From positions 1-33,563 of the forward strand of contig JAJZYR010000009.1 of the NCBI GenBank assembly GCA_021797995.1: 33,563 nucleotides of DNA, read 5' to 3'. The first letter of the stretch is position 1. Every line of letters begins with the position of its first letter. The translations under genes were made by a program, and so were the position numbers. Under the pieces are notes generated by a model, which was not told where the DNA came from, made no database searches, and saw nothing but the letters and a program-made list of their open reading frames with translations. The DNA comes from Microcaldota archaeon. GTDB lineage: Archaea > Micrarchaeota > Micrarchaeia > Micrarchaeales > CABMGC01. Positions 1-9,631 of this stretch are shown piece after piece.

Positions 1-2
1 AT

Positions 3-140
3 ATAAACGCAAGTATAAACGTACTCAATAGAGCTACTACCGAAGGACATTCGGGAAGTCAAGCCTGTGGAGACGACATAAGACCTTCCGCAAGGAAGGC
101 AGTTGCCGAAGAAGCAGGAACTACACGGGTGGCATCATGA
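3..140 (+). pseudogene. tnpB: C-terminal fragment of an IS200/IS605-family TnpB (truncated by window edge or a relic)
   Basis: Frame 3 reads ...INASINVLNRATTEGHSGSQACGDDIRPSARKAVAEEAGTTRVAS*, matching the RuvC-III (DxNAS-N) and C-terminal 'ACGD...EEAGTT' pattern of TnpB. Absent from the ORF track because there is no start codon in the window. Confidence 0.8.
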
Positions 141-162
141 CGACCAATCATAGCCACCCTGG

Positions 163-197
163 AAGCTCCCAACCTTTCAATTGGGAGAGGAGGTCAC
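163..197 (+). mobile_element. IS200/IS605 right-end-like hairpin / probable 3' end of omega RNA
   Basis: GAAGCTCCCAACCTTTCAATTGGGAGAGGAGGTCAC just 3' of the tnpB stop; 7-bp stem CTCCCAA/TTGGGAG (166-172/181-187). Confidence 0.65.
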
Positions 198-279
198 AAA
201 ACCTTCCTATGTTTTCTTGCATGGGCATCGCACAAGAACCTTTTTAATTCCTTTCAAAGCAAGTATGTCTGTGAATTGA

Positions 280-996
280 TTGGACTTAAGCAACGGTCAG
301 AGGCTCGGCTTCATAGGAAGTGCAATAATACTCCTGAGCCTGATTGTCTCTATTGTGATAGGCATATGGGCAACCATAGTCCTGATCTCAGTGGCATATC
401 CGCAGGTGGTCGCGTCGAATGGCATTACCAACGCCACGGCGAATGCCACGCAGATATCGCAGGAGCTAAACGTGGCCGAGCTGGGCTTGGAGAACCAGTT
501 GCTCCTCCCGATAAGCGCGGATATAATCGTCGAGATTGTCGGGATTATAGTGCTGGGCATGGCCTTTGTGGCGCTGGGGAGGAAGTATGGCATTGAAAAG
601 ATGTCGAGGTACGGCTACTATGGCGCAATCGCCATTGTGGTCGGCTTGGCACTCCAGTTCACGAGCCTGGCAGTCCTCGGCATTGTCGCATATATCCTCG
701 GCATACTTGGGTTCGTGTTTTACATGCTCTCCTTTAAGGAGCTTGCTTCTGCATCTGGCATCAGGAACTTCAGGTATTACGGATACGGCCTTGTCGTAGG
801 CGCTGCCCTGCAGCTCCTTGCGCCAATCGGGACAGTGGTATTCATCATAGTGTTTGCGCTCATCGTGCTCGCCTTCAGGAAGCTCAGGGATACGGAGCCG
901 CTGCCGACCCCGTTTGACCAGGGAGCCTTGATAATAAAGAAGGGAAGCGGCGGAGGCGCAACCGCAAGGAAGGGCGCGAAAAAGAGGCAGGGATAG
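280..996 (+). CDS. Polytopic membrane protein, DUF996-like
   Basis: 238 aa, TTG start, about six hydrophobic segments, basic C-terminal tail. Confidence 0.7.
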   Translation: MDLSNGQRLGFIGSAIILLSLIVSIVIGIWATIVLISVAYPQVVASNGITNATANATQISQELNVAELGLENQLLLPISADIIVEIVGIIVLGMAFVALGRKYGIEKMSRYGYYGAIAIVVGLALQFTSLAVLGIVAYILGILGFVFYMLSFKELASASGIRNFRYYGYGLVVGAALQLLAPIGTVVFIIVFALIVLAFRKLRDTEPLPTPFDQGALIIKKGSGGGATARKGAKKRQG

Positions 997-1004
997 GTGT
1001 CTTT

Positions 1005-1133
1005 ATGCAGAGATCAGTAAGCAAGAAGAAAAGGTGGGTAGGAAAAAGATACAGGAAGATAACGAAAATAGCAAAGCTCAGAAAGGTCGCGCGCAAAAGG
1101 ATGCACCTTCACAGGAAGCGCAGAAGGCAGTAG
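1005..1133 (+). CDS. Very small, extremely basic protein (42 aa)
   Basis: ATG...TAG reads MQRSVSKKKRWVGKRYRKITKIAKLRKVARKRMHLHRKRRRQ; 8 bp after the preceding stop; below the ORF-track length cutoff. Confidence 0.45.
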   Translation: MQRSVSKKKRWVGKRYRKITKIAKLRKVARKRMHLHRKRRRQ

Positions 1134-1248
1134 CTGCAAGTGTGTCGCTGGCAAGGTCTGATCCGTTCTGGCGGCAGCAGCTGCACGCCATATGACAACC
1201 AGATTTCTAACCCTCTTATCGTTGCGCATCCCTTGCCAGGATTGCCTG

Positions 1249-1836
1249 CTACAGTACGTCTATGTACATGCGGTCGTTGAACTCGTATGCCGTTGCCTCG
1301 CCTTCCTCGCTTATCCCAAGGCTCTTCAGCAGGATCTCCTTTGTATCGTACCTGTTTATCCCTTTCTCCATGTCTATCGCAATTATCTTACCGCCGAATT
1401 CCGAGTATACGGCAAACGACCTTCGGCTGTCGCTTACCGCTATTATCACCTTTGTCGATGGATTGCCTAGCGCGATCAGCAGACTGCATAGCAGGACGGA
1501 CTTGTCGAATATGTCCCCGGCGCCGTAGGATATCGTCTGGCTCGGCCTGAGCCAGAATTGTATAGGTAGCGTCACTCCAGCTATGGAGTCCCTTACATAC
1601 TCATATGCGAGCTGGGCCGCGTCGGGGAAGTTCTCCTCGTAGTCGTACTCCTGGAACTTCGAAGCAATCGAGCCGGCGATGGCCTTTACCGAACCGTCCT
1701 CCGGGGTCACCAGCTTGGGGAGCTCTGCGACGTAGAGGTTCTCCTGCTCCTCTATATACTCCTTATACTTCATTATTATCTCTAGATACAGACTGTTGTA
1801 CTTTTTCAGAATCTCGGATGATTCGTCCATGCGCAT
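1249..1836 (-). CDS. Transglutaminase-like fold protein, possibly catalytically inactive
   Basis: 195 aa; AYEYVRDSI...GAGDIFDKSVLLCSLLIALG...FAVYSEFGGKIIAIDMEKG resembles transglutaminase-like layout, but the catalytic Cys and His positions look replaced. Confidence 0.6.
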   Translation of the reverse strand: MRMDESSEILKKYNSLYLEIIMKYKEYIEEQENLYVAELPKLVTPEDGSVKAIAGSIASKFQEYDYEENFPDAAQLAYEYVRDSIAGVTLPIQFWLRPSQTISYGAGDIFDKSVLLCSLLIALGNPSTKVIIAVSDSRRSFAVYSEFGGKIIAIDMEKGINRYDTKEILLKSLGISEEGEATAYEFNDRMYIDVL

Positions 1837-1960
1837 CCTTATATTGATATACGGGGCAAAAAGGATAATAGGCTATTGGTTTTAGTAGATAGGGCCGACA
1901 CGCCATGCTTCCGCCATTCAGGCGTGCTGATAAATGATTCGGCACGCAAGCCCACCCATT

Positions 1961-2470
1961 TCAATGGTTGGCTAACTTGTACCATTCGAAGAGTTTAAGG
2001 AATGTAGGTACGAACTTCTCCCCGTGCGTTATCTTCTCATCTATCTCTTCTATGGTGTATCTCTTCTGGGACGCCGCATCCTCGTGCAGCTTTGGCTTCT
2101 TATCCGAGTGCGTGATGAAGAGCCTTACGAATTCGTTGCCGGTTGAAGGGCTGGCCGGAAGGTCGTATACGGGCTTCAGCTCAAGGCCTTCTATCCCAAG
2201 CTCCTCAAGAGCCTCCCTCTGCGCCCCCTGCTCGTAGGTCTCACCCTTCCTCACGTGGCCGGCCGCAGACGAGTCGTAGTATCCGGGGTTCGTGTCAACG
2301 GTTTGACCTCTCCTCTCTATCCAAAGCCTTCCTGCCGAGTCGAACATGAAGATGTGCGCGGCGCGGTGCAGCTTGCCTGTCTTGTGTATACCCTTCCTAG
2401 GCGCTTCTCCTATCACATTATTACTTTCATCTACTACGTCCACCATTTCAACTGTCTCATTTGTTTCCAT
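1961..2470 (-). CDS. Nudix hydrolase (IDI/YfcD-like)
   Basis: Nudix box GHVRKGETYEQGAQREALEELGI; IDI-like N-terminus VDVVDESNNVIGEAPRKGIHKTGKLHRAAHIF. Confidence 0.85.
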   Translation of the reverse strand: METNETVEMVDVVDESNNVIGEAPRKGIHKTGKLHRAAHIFMFDSAGRLWIERRGQTVDTNPGYYDSSAAGHVRKGETYEQGAQREALEELGIEGLELKPVYDLPASPSTGNEFVRLFITHSDKKPKLHEDAASQKRYTIEEIDEKITHGEKFVPTFLKLFEWYKLANH

Positions 2471-2563
2471 TCATATCACTAATAATGATAACTCATAAGA
2501 TATGGAAATATGCATTAACAATGGGTGTGTGGAATGAATACGCTTGTCATCTGAAACGTGATT

Positions 2564-2667
2564 TCCCGTTGGTGTGAGTCGAACACACAACCTGTCGGTT
2601 TCTTCTCAGATTCTTCCAAGAAGCAATCAAGCTACAGCCGACCGCTCTGCCATTGAGCTACAACGGG
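2564..2667 (-). tRNA. tRNA-Tyr (GTA) with ~32-nt intron after position 37
   Basis: Acceptor CCCGTTG/CAACGGG (C1-G72), D-arm GCTC/GAGC, anticodon stem GTCGG/CCGAC with GTA, T-arm GTGTG-TTCGACT-CACAC. Removing about 2600-2631 gives a 72-nt tRNA. Confidence 0.88.
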
Positions 2668-2727
2668 ATTGTGGATATTATTTATGTTAGTAACAGTATT
2701 TATATATTCCATATCCAATAAAAAAAC

Positions 2728-5526
2728 ATGTCTGAAAAAGCCGGGGCGAGAGGGGATAAGGGTCAAAAAAAAAGCGCCTCTAGGTTAAACTTCGAATTCA
2801 AGAAGCATGCAAAGGAGCCTGCCATGGCGAAGAGGCCATACAGGCTCACCGTGCCGTTGGCATTCTATTGGGTCAAGGACATCGTGCGGCAGCTCTTCAG
2901 GCACAAGAACTTTCCAGACTCTGTCGCAGTCTCCCTGGCAATGATAAGCGTCGCAATAGCCTTCCCGTCCCTGCCTGTGCCCATCCTGCTGGTGCTGGTC
3001 ATCATGGGCATAGTGCTCACTATGCTGAATCCCCTCCTGGGGCTAATGGTCCTTCTCTTCAGCACCCTGCCGATGTTCATATATCAGGCCCCGCTTCTGG
3101 GATGGATGTCGACAATCCTTGTAAGTGCCGCGCTCTTCCTGGGTTACAGGCACTACAGGACGATAACGTTCATATACGTGATGGCCATGCTCCCGCTCTC
3201 GGTCATGGGGTCATTTCTGGAGATACCGGGATTCATCCTCGGAACGCTCTTCATAGGCTTTAAGAGATCCGTGGTCTCTGCGGTGGCAATAATATTCATC
3301 GTTGCAGTCTTCTCGGGTCTTACCGGGATACAGGATACGGGTCCCATAGTATACAATGCCGCTGCGGCGCATCTTGCGCTCGGAAACAGCCCCGCAGTGC
3401 AGTACCTTACGCCGTCAAAGCCGGCGCTTACGCTTTCCAATGCCGGAAGCGGCTTCGCCGAGGCAATCGGGACCATGTTCAGCTACCAAGTCTCCCAGTA
3501 TATACTCGCGTCGGCGGGGCTGGCTGCCAGCGTGATAGGCAGCCAGTTTGAGCTCATAGGCATGCAGGTTGTAGTTTGGCTGCTTGCCGTGTTCGCGATA
3601 AGCAACTATGCTGTAAAGCGCAGGTCTGCGTACAAGGGCGCCGAATCCAGCCTCTTCGGCATCCTCATACCTGTGGCATACGCCCTGCTTTCCTACGCCG
3701 CTGGCTTGCAAATAAATCCGTACGTGCTCGTGAGCTTTGCCATCGCCCCCCTGACATACTTCGCCCTGGAATACAACGGCATAGACCTTGTGAGGACCCT
3801 CGACGTTGTAAAGAGAGACTTCCTCGGCAAGTTCTCCGACAGCGTGGAGGAGCTGACAAGCGGCGCAAAGGAGACCCTCGACGACGTAGCGAATTATGCG
3901 CATACCAAGGATGAGCTGAGGGATGCTATCCTAGCACCGATGGAGCACAGGGAGATAGCCGGCGCGTACAACGTCAAGCCGGCGAGGGGAATACTGCTCT
4001 TCGGTCCTCCGGGCACCGGAAAGACCCTAATCATGAGGGCGCTCTCGAACGAGATACGCGGCAGGTTCTTTTATGTGAAGTCTTCATCGCTAATAAGCCC
4101 CTATCAGGGGGAAAGCTCAAACAAGCTATCGCAGATATTCCTCATGGCAAGAAAGCACACTCCGGCAATACTCTTCTTCGACGAGATTGACGGCCTGGCA
4201 AGCAGCAGGGAGCTCAAGGAGAGCGATGAGGCAAGGCAGCTGCTCTCGGTGCTCCTGGGCGAGATGGACGGCTTCCAGAAGATGGAGGGCGTGGTGATAG
4301 TCGGCTCGACGAACATGCCGAACCTGCTCGATCCCGGAATAACGCGCCCCGGGAGGTTCGACAAGATAATCTACATGAAGCTGCCTGACGAGAATGGCAG
4401 GGCTGAGATATTCAGGCTCTATCTGAAGAAGCTCCCCACTGGCAGCGACGTCGATTTCGCAAAGCTCGCCAAGCTCTCCAACAGGTACTCCGGGGCCGAC
4501 ATAAAGAACGTCTGCGATGAGGTCGCAAGGTCGGTCTCTGAGGACGCGATAAAGACAAGGAAGGTGCTTGAGATCACAATGGGTGACATAGTCCCTATAA
4601 TACGGCAGACAAAGCCGTCTACGACGCTCTCCCAGCTTGAGATGTACGCGACCTTCCAGATGGACTACGAGCGCAGGATGCATCCCGAGAAGGTTGAGGA
4701 GTCAGCAAAAGGGATCACCATTGACGACGTGGTCGGGCTCGGCAACGCAAAGAAGGCCGTATATGAGGCAATCGAGATACCGATGCTGCATCCTGATCTT
4801 GTCAGGAAGTACGATGTAGCCGACATAAAAGGGATACTGCTCTTTGGCCCCCCGGGAGTGGGAAAGACGATGCTCATGCGCGCCGTGGCCTCGGAGATAA
4901 GCGACGTGAGGGTGCTCACGCTGTCCGGCGCAGAGGTAAGCAAGTACGGCATCGAGAAGGCAATGCTCACAATCAAGCAGGTCTTTGACCGGGCGAGGGA
5001 GAACGAGCCTGCCGTGATATTCATAGACGAGATAGACTCCCTGCTGCCGTCGCGCTCGCAGACAGGCACGCTCGGCGCCGGCATAACGAGCGAATTCCTC
5101 CAGCAGATGGACGGGATAAAGGAGCTTGGAAACATTGTAGTAGTGGGTGCAACAAACAAGCCCGACGACCTCGATCCGGCACTGCTGCGCGGAGGGAGAT
5201 TCGACAAGCTCATCTTCGTAGGCCCTCCGGAAAAGGAAGCGAGGGCCGAACTCTTCAGGAGGAATCTTGCAAAGGCCCCGTGCGCCGATGACATCGACTA
5301 TAACAGGCTTGCCGAGGTGACCAGCGGGTATACCGGAGCCGACATCGCAAACATGTGCAGGCAGATAAAGCTCAATGCGATGGAGAGAAGCATAAGCAAG
5401 GAAGGGGGCAAGGCGGAGATAACCATGGAGGAGGCGATGGGGCAGATAAACGCCACACGGCCTTCGGCTCCTGCCCTCTCCCTGAGCAATTATCTAAACT
5501 TCCTTTCCAGGTATGGACGAAATTGA
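2728..5526 (+). CDS. Double AAA+ ATPase (CDC48/VCP-like) with polytopic membrane N-terminal region
   Basis: 932 aa; two Walker A (GPPGTGKT, GPPGVGKT) and two Walker B (ILFFDEIDGL, VIFIDEIDSL); residues about 40-360 hold many hydrophobic segments. TATA-like TTTATATAT lies about 30 bp upstream. Confidence 0.92.
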   Translation: MSEKAGARGDKGQKKSASRLNFEFKKHAKEPAMAKRPYRLTVPLAFYWVKDIVRQLFRHKNFPDSVAVSLAMISVAIAFPSLPVPILLVLVIMGIVLTMLNPLLGLMVLLFSTLPMFIYQAPLLGWMSTILVSAALFLGYRHYRTITFIYVMAMLPLSVMGSFLEIPGFILGTLFIGFKRSVVSAVAIIFIVAVFSGLTGIQDTGPIVYNAAAAHLALGNSPAVQYLTPSKPALTLSNAGSGFAEAIGTMFSYQVSQYILASAGLAASVIGSQFELIGMQVVVWLLAVFAISNYAVKRRSAYKGAESSLFGILIPVAYALLSYAAGLQINPYVLVSFAIAPLTYFALEYNGIDLVRTLDVVKRDFLGKFSDSVEELTSGAKETLDDVANYAHTKDELRDAILAPMEHREIAGAYNVKPARGILLFGPPGTGKTLIMRALSNEIRGRFFYVKSSSLISPYQGESSNKLSQIFLMARKHTPAILFFDEIDGLASSRELKESDEARQLLSVLLGEMDGFQKMEGVVIVGSTNMPNLLDPGITRPGRFDKIIYMKLPDENGRAEIFRLYLKKLPTGSDVDFAKLAKLSNRYSGADIKNVCDEVARSVSEDAIKTRKVLEITMGDIVPIIRQTKPSTTLSQLEMYATFQMDYERRMHPEKVEESAKGITIDDVVGLGNAKKAVYEAIEIPMLHPDLVRKYDVADIKGILLFGPPGVGKTMLMRAVASEISDVRVLTLSGAEVSKYGIEKAMLTIKQVFDRARENEPAVIFIDEIDSLLPSRSQTGTLGAGITSEFLQQMDGIKELGNIVVVGATNKPDDLDPALLRGGRFDKLIFVGPPEKEARAELFRRNLAKAPCADDIDYNRLAEVTSGYTGADIANMCRQIKLNAMERSISKEGGKAEITMEEAMGQINATRPSAPALSLSNYLNFLSRYGRN

Positions 5527-6955
5527 AGAAAAACTGCGTGATATTATGATACTACTTCCCCTCCTGGTCCTCTTGCCGTTCCTTGCGGCAGCGGTCTCGT
5601 TCCTTGCCGGGAAGAGGCTTTCAGGCTACGTCTCCGTGGCGTTCTCCAGTGCCGTTCTTATGCTTACCCTCCTTGCGGTGTACCTTGCAGCCCAGGGCGG
5701 CCTGAATTCCATGGCATTCAGTGCGTCCTATATCCCGTCGCTCAACCTCTCCTTCCATCTCCAGCTGACCCAGCTCTCGTTAATACTCGTAGTAATGACG
5801 TCCATCGTCTTCTTTGCCGCCTCCCTGGCTGGCGTGTACTTCATAAAGGCATCGAGGCTCTACAACATAATATTCCTCGCTGCCGAAGGCGCATCCCTGG
5901 GCGTCTTCCTCTCGGCAAACCTGCTCTTCCTCTACGTCTTCTGGGAGGTTGCCGAGATAATGATGTTCTTCATAATCTTCATATTCGGGGGATACGACAG
6001 GAAATATGCCGCTATAAAGTTCATAATCTACTCCCTGCTCTCAAGCATGCTCCTCCTCGTCGCGATACTGGTGCTCTATACGGCAGCTACGCCGCACACG
6101 TTCAATATAGGCGCGCTCGCAGGCCTTGCCTCCCAGATCCCACAGCAGGTGCAGCTGCTCGTTGTCGTGCTGCTCACCGTGGCATTCATGATAAAGATAC
6201 CCGTATTCCCGTTCCATACATGGCTTCCTGATGCGCACACAGAGGCTCCGACCACAGGGAGCATGATCCTCGCCGGCGTGCTCCTCAAATTCGGCGGCTA
6301 TGGCCTGCTGCTGATGTTCCTTATGCTGCCCCTGTCGCACGCCTATACGCTTTACATGGCCCTCCTCTTCGGGTTCTCAGCAGTCTATTCGGCGCTGGTG
6401 ACGCTGAAGCAGACCAACATGAAGCGCCTGATCGCGTACACCAGCATAACGGACATGGGCATCATATCCGTCGGCATAGCGGCGTCGAATCTCTTCGGCA
6501 CCTCAGGCGCGCTGTATGGCATGATGGGCCATGCGCTTGCCATCTCCCTTCTCTTCCTGATAGCCGGGATTGTCGACGAGGCTTACGGAACCCTGGAGAT
6601 AGGCAACCTAAAGCGCATAATAGCGCAGTTCCCAGCGCTTGCCTACCTGTTCATCGCCGGCGTCTTCGCCGCCCTGGGCCTTCCGCTTACGGCCGGATTC
6701 ATAGGCGACCTGCTGATATTCATAGGCTCGTTCAAGGCCTTCGGCCTCCTGGGGGTAGCCCCGCTCGCCGGCCTGTTCATCGCAGGCGCGGCGCTTTTCT
6801 GGACCGTGGAGCGCGTCTTCCTTGGCGCATCAGAGCCAACCGTGCCGTATGGGTCCGTGGGAAGGGGCATTATTCTCCAGGGTGCAGTCCTCCTTGCGGC
6901 GAGCATAGCGTTGGGAGTACTCCCCTTCCTTCTCCTAGGCATATCCAGGCTCTGA
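5513..6955 (+). CDS. NuoM/MrpD-like proton-translocating antiporter subunit
   Basis: 480 aa, multi-TM, KIPVFPFHTWLPDAHTEAPTTGSMILAGVLLKFGGYG and FLYVFWEVAEIMMFF signatures. Overlaps the AAA gene by 14 bp; a second ATG at 5546 is possible. Confidence 0.9.
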   Translation: MDEIEEKLRDIMILLPLLVLLPFLAAAVSFLAGKRLSGYVSVAFSSAVLMLTLLAVYLAAQGGLNSMAFSASYIPSLNLSFHLQLTQLSLILVVMTSIVFFAASLAGVYFIKASRLYNIIFLAAEGASLGVFLSANLLFLYVFWEVAEIMMFFIIFIFGGYDRKYAAIKFIIYSLLSSMLLLVAILVLYTAATPHTFNIGALAGLASQIPQQVQLLVVVLLTVAFMIKIPVFPFHTWLPDAHTEAPTTGSMILAGVLLKFGGYGLLLMFLMLPLSHAYTLYMALLFGFSAVYSALVTLKQTNMKRLIAYTSITDMGIISVGIAASNLFGTSGALYGMMGHALAISLLFLIAGIVDEAYGTLEIGNLKRIIAQFPALAYLFIAGVFAALGLPLTAGFIGDLLIFIGSFKAFGLLGVAPLAGLFIAGAALFWTVERVFLGASEPTVPYGSVGRGIILQGAVLLAASIALGVLPFLLLGISRL

Positions 6956-7117
6956 GTGCTGCAGGAGGACAAGCCCACTCGCGGCAGGTTCCGCTGCTTT
7001 CCATCCCCATTCAAGGCGCGATGCAGCGACCTACCGCGCAGTTGTGCCACCGTTCGGCGCAGGGCGAAGGCGCCCAGAGGCCGCGCCCGGCATTCCCGTA
7101 CTGCAGCGCCGCATGCG

Positions 7118-7714
7118 TCAGGATTTGACTATCCTTGAGAGTATCTCGTAGCTCCTCAGCGCATCCTCCCTCATCACCACGAGGATTGTCTCCGTATAAA
7201 CCGATATGAGCTCAATCACGTTTATGTTCTGCTCAGCGAGCAGCGATGCAAGGAATGCGATGACCCCAGAGGTTCCTTCAAGCTTCTCCTCGGAGTATAT
7301 GATGAGCGCAGAGCAGTTGTCCCTTGACCTGACTATGCTCTCCTTTGCCCTCTTCCCCAGCCTCTGCATCACGTTCTTCCTCGTAAGGTAGACGTAGTAC
7401 TCGTCCATCTTCACCTTTGCGTCGTTCTCTATGCCGAGCTCCTCTTCCGAGACTATCACATGGACCCCGTCCAGCAGCGCGATCCTGTTTTCCTTCAGCA
7501 CCCCAAGCGCCCTTGCCTCTATGCTGCCCTTTACCGTGTCGATGTGCTCGGCATACCTCCTTATTGCGGCCTTGATCGCCTGGTAATTCTTAATCCCGAG
7601 CTCCTTCTGCACCACCCTGGCAAGCGCACTGAAGTTCACCACCCCGTTCTCCAGCGCCTCCATCGTGTAAGGCTTGTTCTTCAGGTACGTCCTTACGACA
7701 TCGGATACGGTCAT
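7118..7714 (-). CDS. ACT-domain protein (archaeal conserved hypothetical)
   Basis: 198 aa; tail SGVIAFLASLLAEQNINVIELISVYTETILVVMREDA is ACT-like. Confidence 0.7.
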   Translation of the reverse strand: MTVSDVVRTYLKNKPYTMEALENGVVNFSALARVVQKELGIKNYQAIKAAIRRYAEHIDTVKGSIEARALGVLKENRIALLDGVHVIVSEEELGIENDAKVKMDEYYVYLTRKNVMQRLGKRAKESIVRSRDNCSALIIYSEEKLEGTSGVIAFLASLLAEQNINVIELISVYTETILVVMREDALRSYEILSRIVKS

Positions 7715-7809
7715 GCGGCCATCTGTTCCATATGATACATTTCTATCCTATTTGTCATTAAAAGGCACAGAAGATTAATAAGGATATCACGTCCCATCTC
7801 GGTAAGAGC

Positions 7810-8331
7810 ATGCGCGCAGTGGAGGCAATGGCACAGCCAATGGCACAGATAACGATAGAGAAGCCAGCAGAAGGCGACATACCCGCGATAATCGGGATGG
7901 TCAGCGCCGAGGCGAAGAGCACCGGCGCGCTCCTTCCGGTGTCAAGCGATACGCTCAGGGGGTGGATAAGCTCAGGGCTCTCGTATGTTGCAAAGCATTC
8001 CGGCACGGTCGTCGGGCATGAGGCTGCGCACATATGGCCCAAATCTGGCTGGATAGAGCTGCGTTCAGCGGTCGTGAAGCCGGAATACCGAGGTATGGGG
8101 ATAGGGAGCAGGATGAGTGCGGCCCTGCTGGAGGATTTAAGGAAGGAGCACTGCCGGAGTACGGTTGTTGCGTTTACCAACATGGCCGGGAAGGGCAAGG
8201 GGATACTCAAGGCCCGCGGCTTCAGGGAAATTGGGCGCGAGGGCGTTCCCGAGGAGCTTTTCACGATAGGCCCGAAGCACCGCGGCAAGAGCGAGTTCGG
8301 ATACAAGATATTCGTGCTCACTCCCAGCTAA
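7810..8331 (+). CDS. GNAT-family N-acetyltransferase
   Basis: [30 protein letters not shown] (R-x-x-G-x-G/A acetyl-CoA motif). Confidence 0.8.
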   Translation: MRAVEAMAQPMAQITIEKPAEGDIPAIIGMVSAEAKSTGALLPVSSDTLRGWISSGLSYVAKHSGTVVGHEAAHIWPKSGWIELRSAVVKPEYRGMGIGSRMSAALLEDLRKEHCRSTVVAFTNMAGKGKGILKARGFREIGREGVPEELFTIGPKHRGKSEFGYKIFVLTPS

Positions 8332-8368
8332 TATAAACCTGTGGCGTAAAGAAGATAAGAGGGATAAA

Positions 8369-9631
8369 ATGTCATCAAAGAAAGTGGTACTGGCATACAG
8401 CGGAGGGCTTGACACATCGGTGATACTCAAGTGGCTCTGCAACAGCGGCTACGAGGTAATCTGCTTTGTAGGCAACGTTGGCCAGGACGAGGACTTCGCG
8501 GCAATAAAGAGGAAGGCGCTCGCCACAGGGGCCTCGAAGGTGTACGTCGAGGATCTCAGGGAAGAGTTCGTAACCGACTACATATTCCCGGCAATGCGGG
8601 GTGATGCGCTCTACGAAGGCCGGTACCTTCTGGGCACAGCGCTCGCGCGCCCCCTTCTCGCAAGGACGCAGATCGAGATTGCAGGGAAGGAGCACGCCCA
8701 GTATGTCGCGCATGGCGCCACTGGAAAGGGAAACGACCAGGTCCGGTTCGAGCTCACGTATTATGCGCTGAACCCAGGTATAAAGATAATAGCGCCGTGG
8801 AAGGATCCTGGATTCCTCTCCGAATTCAAGGGGCGGGGCGACCTGATCAGGTATGCTGAAAGGTACGGAATACCTGTCAAGGCCACCAAGGCCAAGCCTT
8901 ACAGCGAGGACGAGAACCTCATGCACATAAGCCATGAATCCGGAGTCCTGGAGGATCCGGCCTACAGGCCGCCGGAGCACGTCTTCTCGAAGACAGCGCC
9001 GATAGACAAGGCGCCAAACAGCGAGACTGTAATAGAGATAACGTTCAAGGACGGCAATCCGGTAAAGGTAATGGACAAGAGCGCGAAGGTTGTAAAGACA
9101 GGGGCTCTTGAGATGTTCACATACCTGAACAAGATAGGCTGCGAGAACGGGGTCGGCCGCGTGGACATGGTCGAGAACAGGTTTGTCGGGATAAAGTCAA
9201 GGGGGGTCTACGAGACCCCAGGAGCGACGATACTCTGGGCCGCGCACCGCGACCTCGAGGGCATCGCAATGGACAAGGAAGTAATGCACATACGCGACAT
9301 GTTCATCCCTAAGTTCTCCGAGCTCATCTACAACGGCTTCTGGTTCTCGCCGGAGATGGATTTCCTGATGAATGCGTTCGACAAGAGCCAGGAGGCGATA
9401 GACGGCAGGGTCATGCTCTCCATCTACAAGGGGAATGTCATCACTATAGGGAGGGAGGCATTTACCCCTCTCTACGACCAGAAGCAGTCGAGCATGGAGG
9501 AAGAAGGGGGGTTCAACGCCGCCGACTCAAAGGGATTCATAGACGTAAATGCCATCAGGCTCAAGGCGCACTTCGTGGCGCTGAAGGGAAAGCTTCCGTA
9601 CAAGTGGATGAGGAAATGGGAGAAAGCATGA
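8369..9631 (+). CDS. argG: Argininosuccinate synthase
   Basis: N-terminal [18 protein letters not shown]-loop; [32 protein letters not shown]. Confidence 0.97.
   Translation: MSSKKVVLAYSGGLDTSVILKWLCNSGYEVICFVGNVGQDEDFAAIKRKALATGASKVYVEDLREEFVTDYIFPAMRGDALYEGRYLLGTALARPLLARTQIEIAGKEHAQYVAHGATGKGNDQVRFELTYYALNPGIKIIAPWKDPGFLSEFKGRGDLIRYAERYGIPVKATKAKPYSEDENLMHISHESGVLEDPAYRPPEHVFSKTAPIDKAPNSETVIEITFKDGNPVKVMDKSAKVVKTGALEMFTYLNKIGCENGVGRVDMVENRFVGIKSRGVYETPGATILWAAHRDLEGIAMDKEVMHIRDMFIPKFSELIYNGFWFSPEMDFLMNAFDKSQEAIDGRVMLSIYKGNVITIGREAFTPLYDQKQSSMEEEGGFNAADSKGFIDVNAIRLKAHFVALKGKLPYKWMRKWEKA

Noticed and set aside
3415-3903. 162-aa minus-strand ORF (and similar ones at 4126-4683, 4665-5294)
   Set aside because: Antisense shadows of the AAA ATPase gene; no recognisable motifs.
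6956-7117. GC-rich intergenic stretch with a short plus-strand ORF (6956-7138)
   Set aside because: No motif or start context; probably the convergent 3' ends of the NuoM-like and ACT genes.
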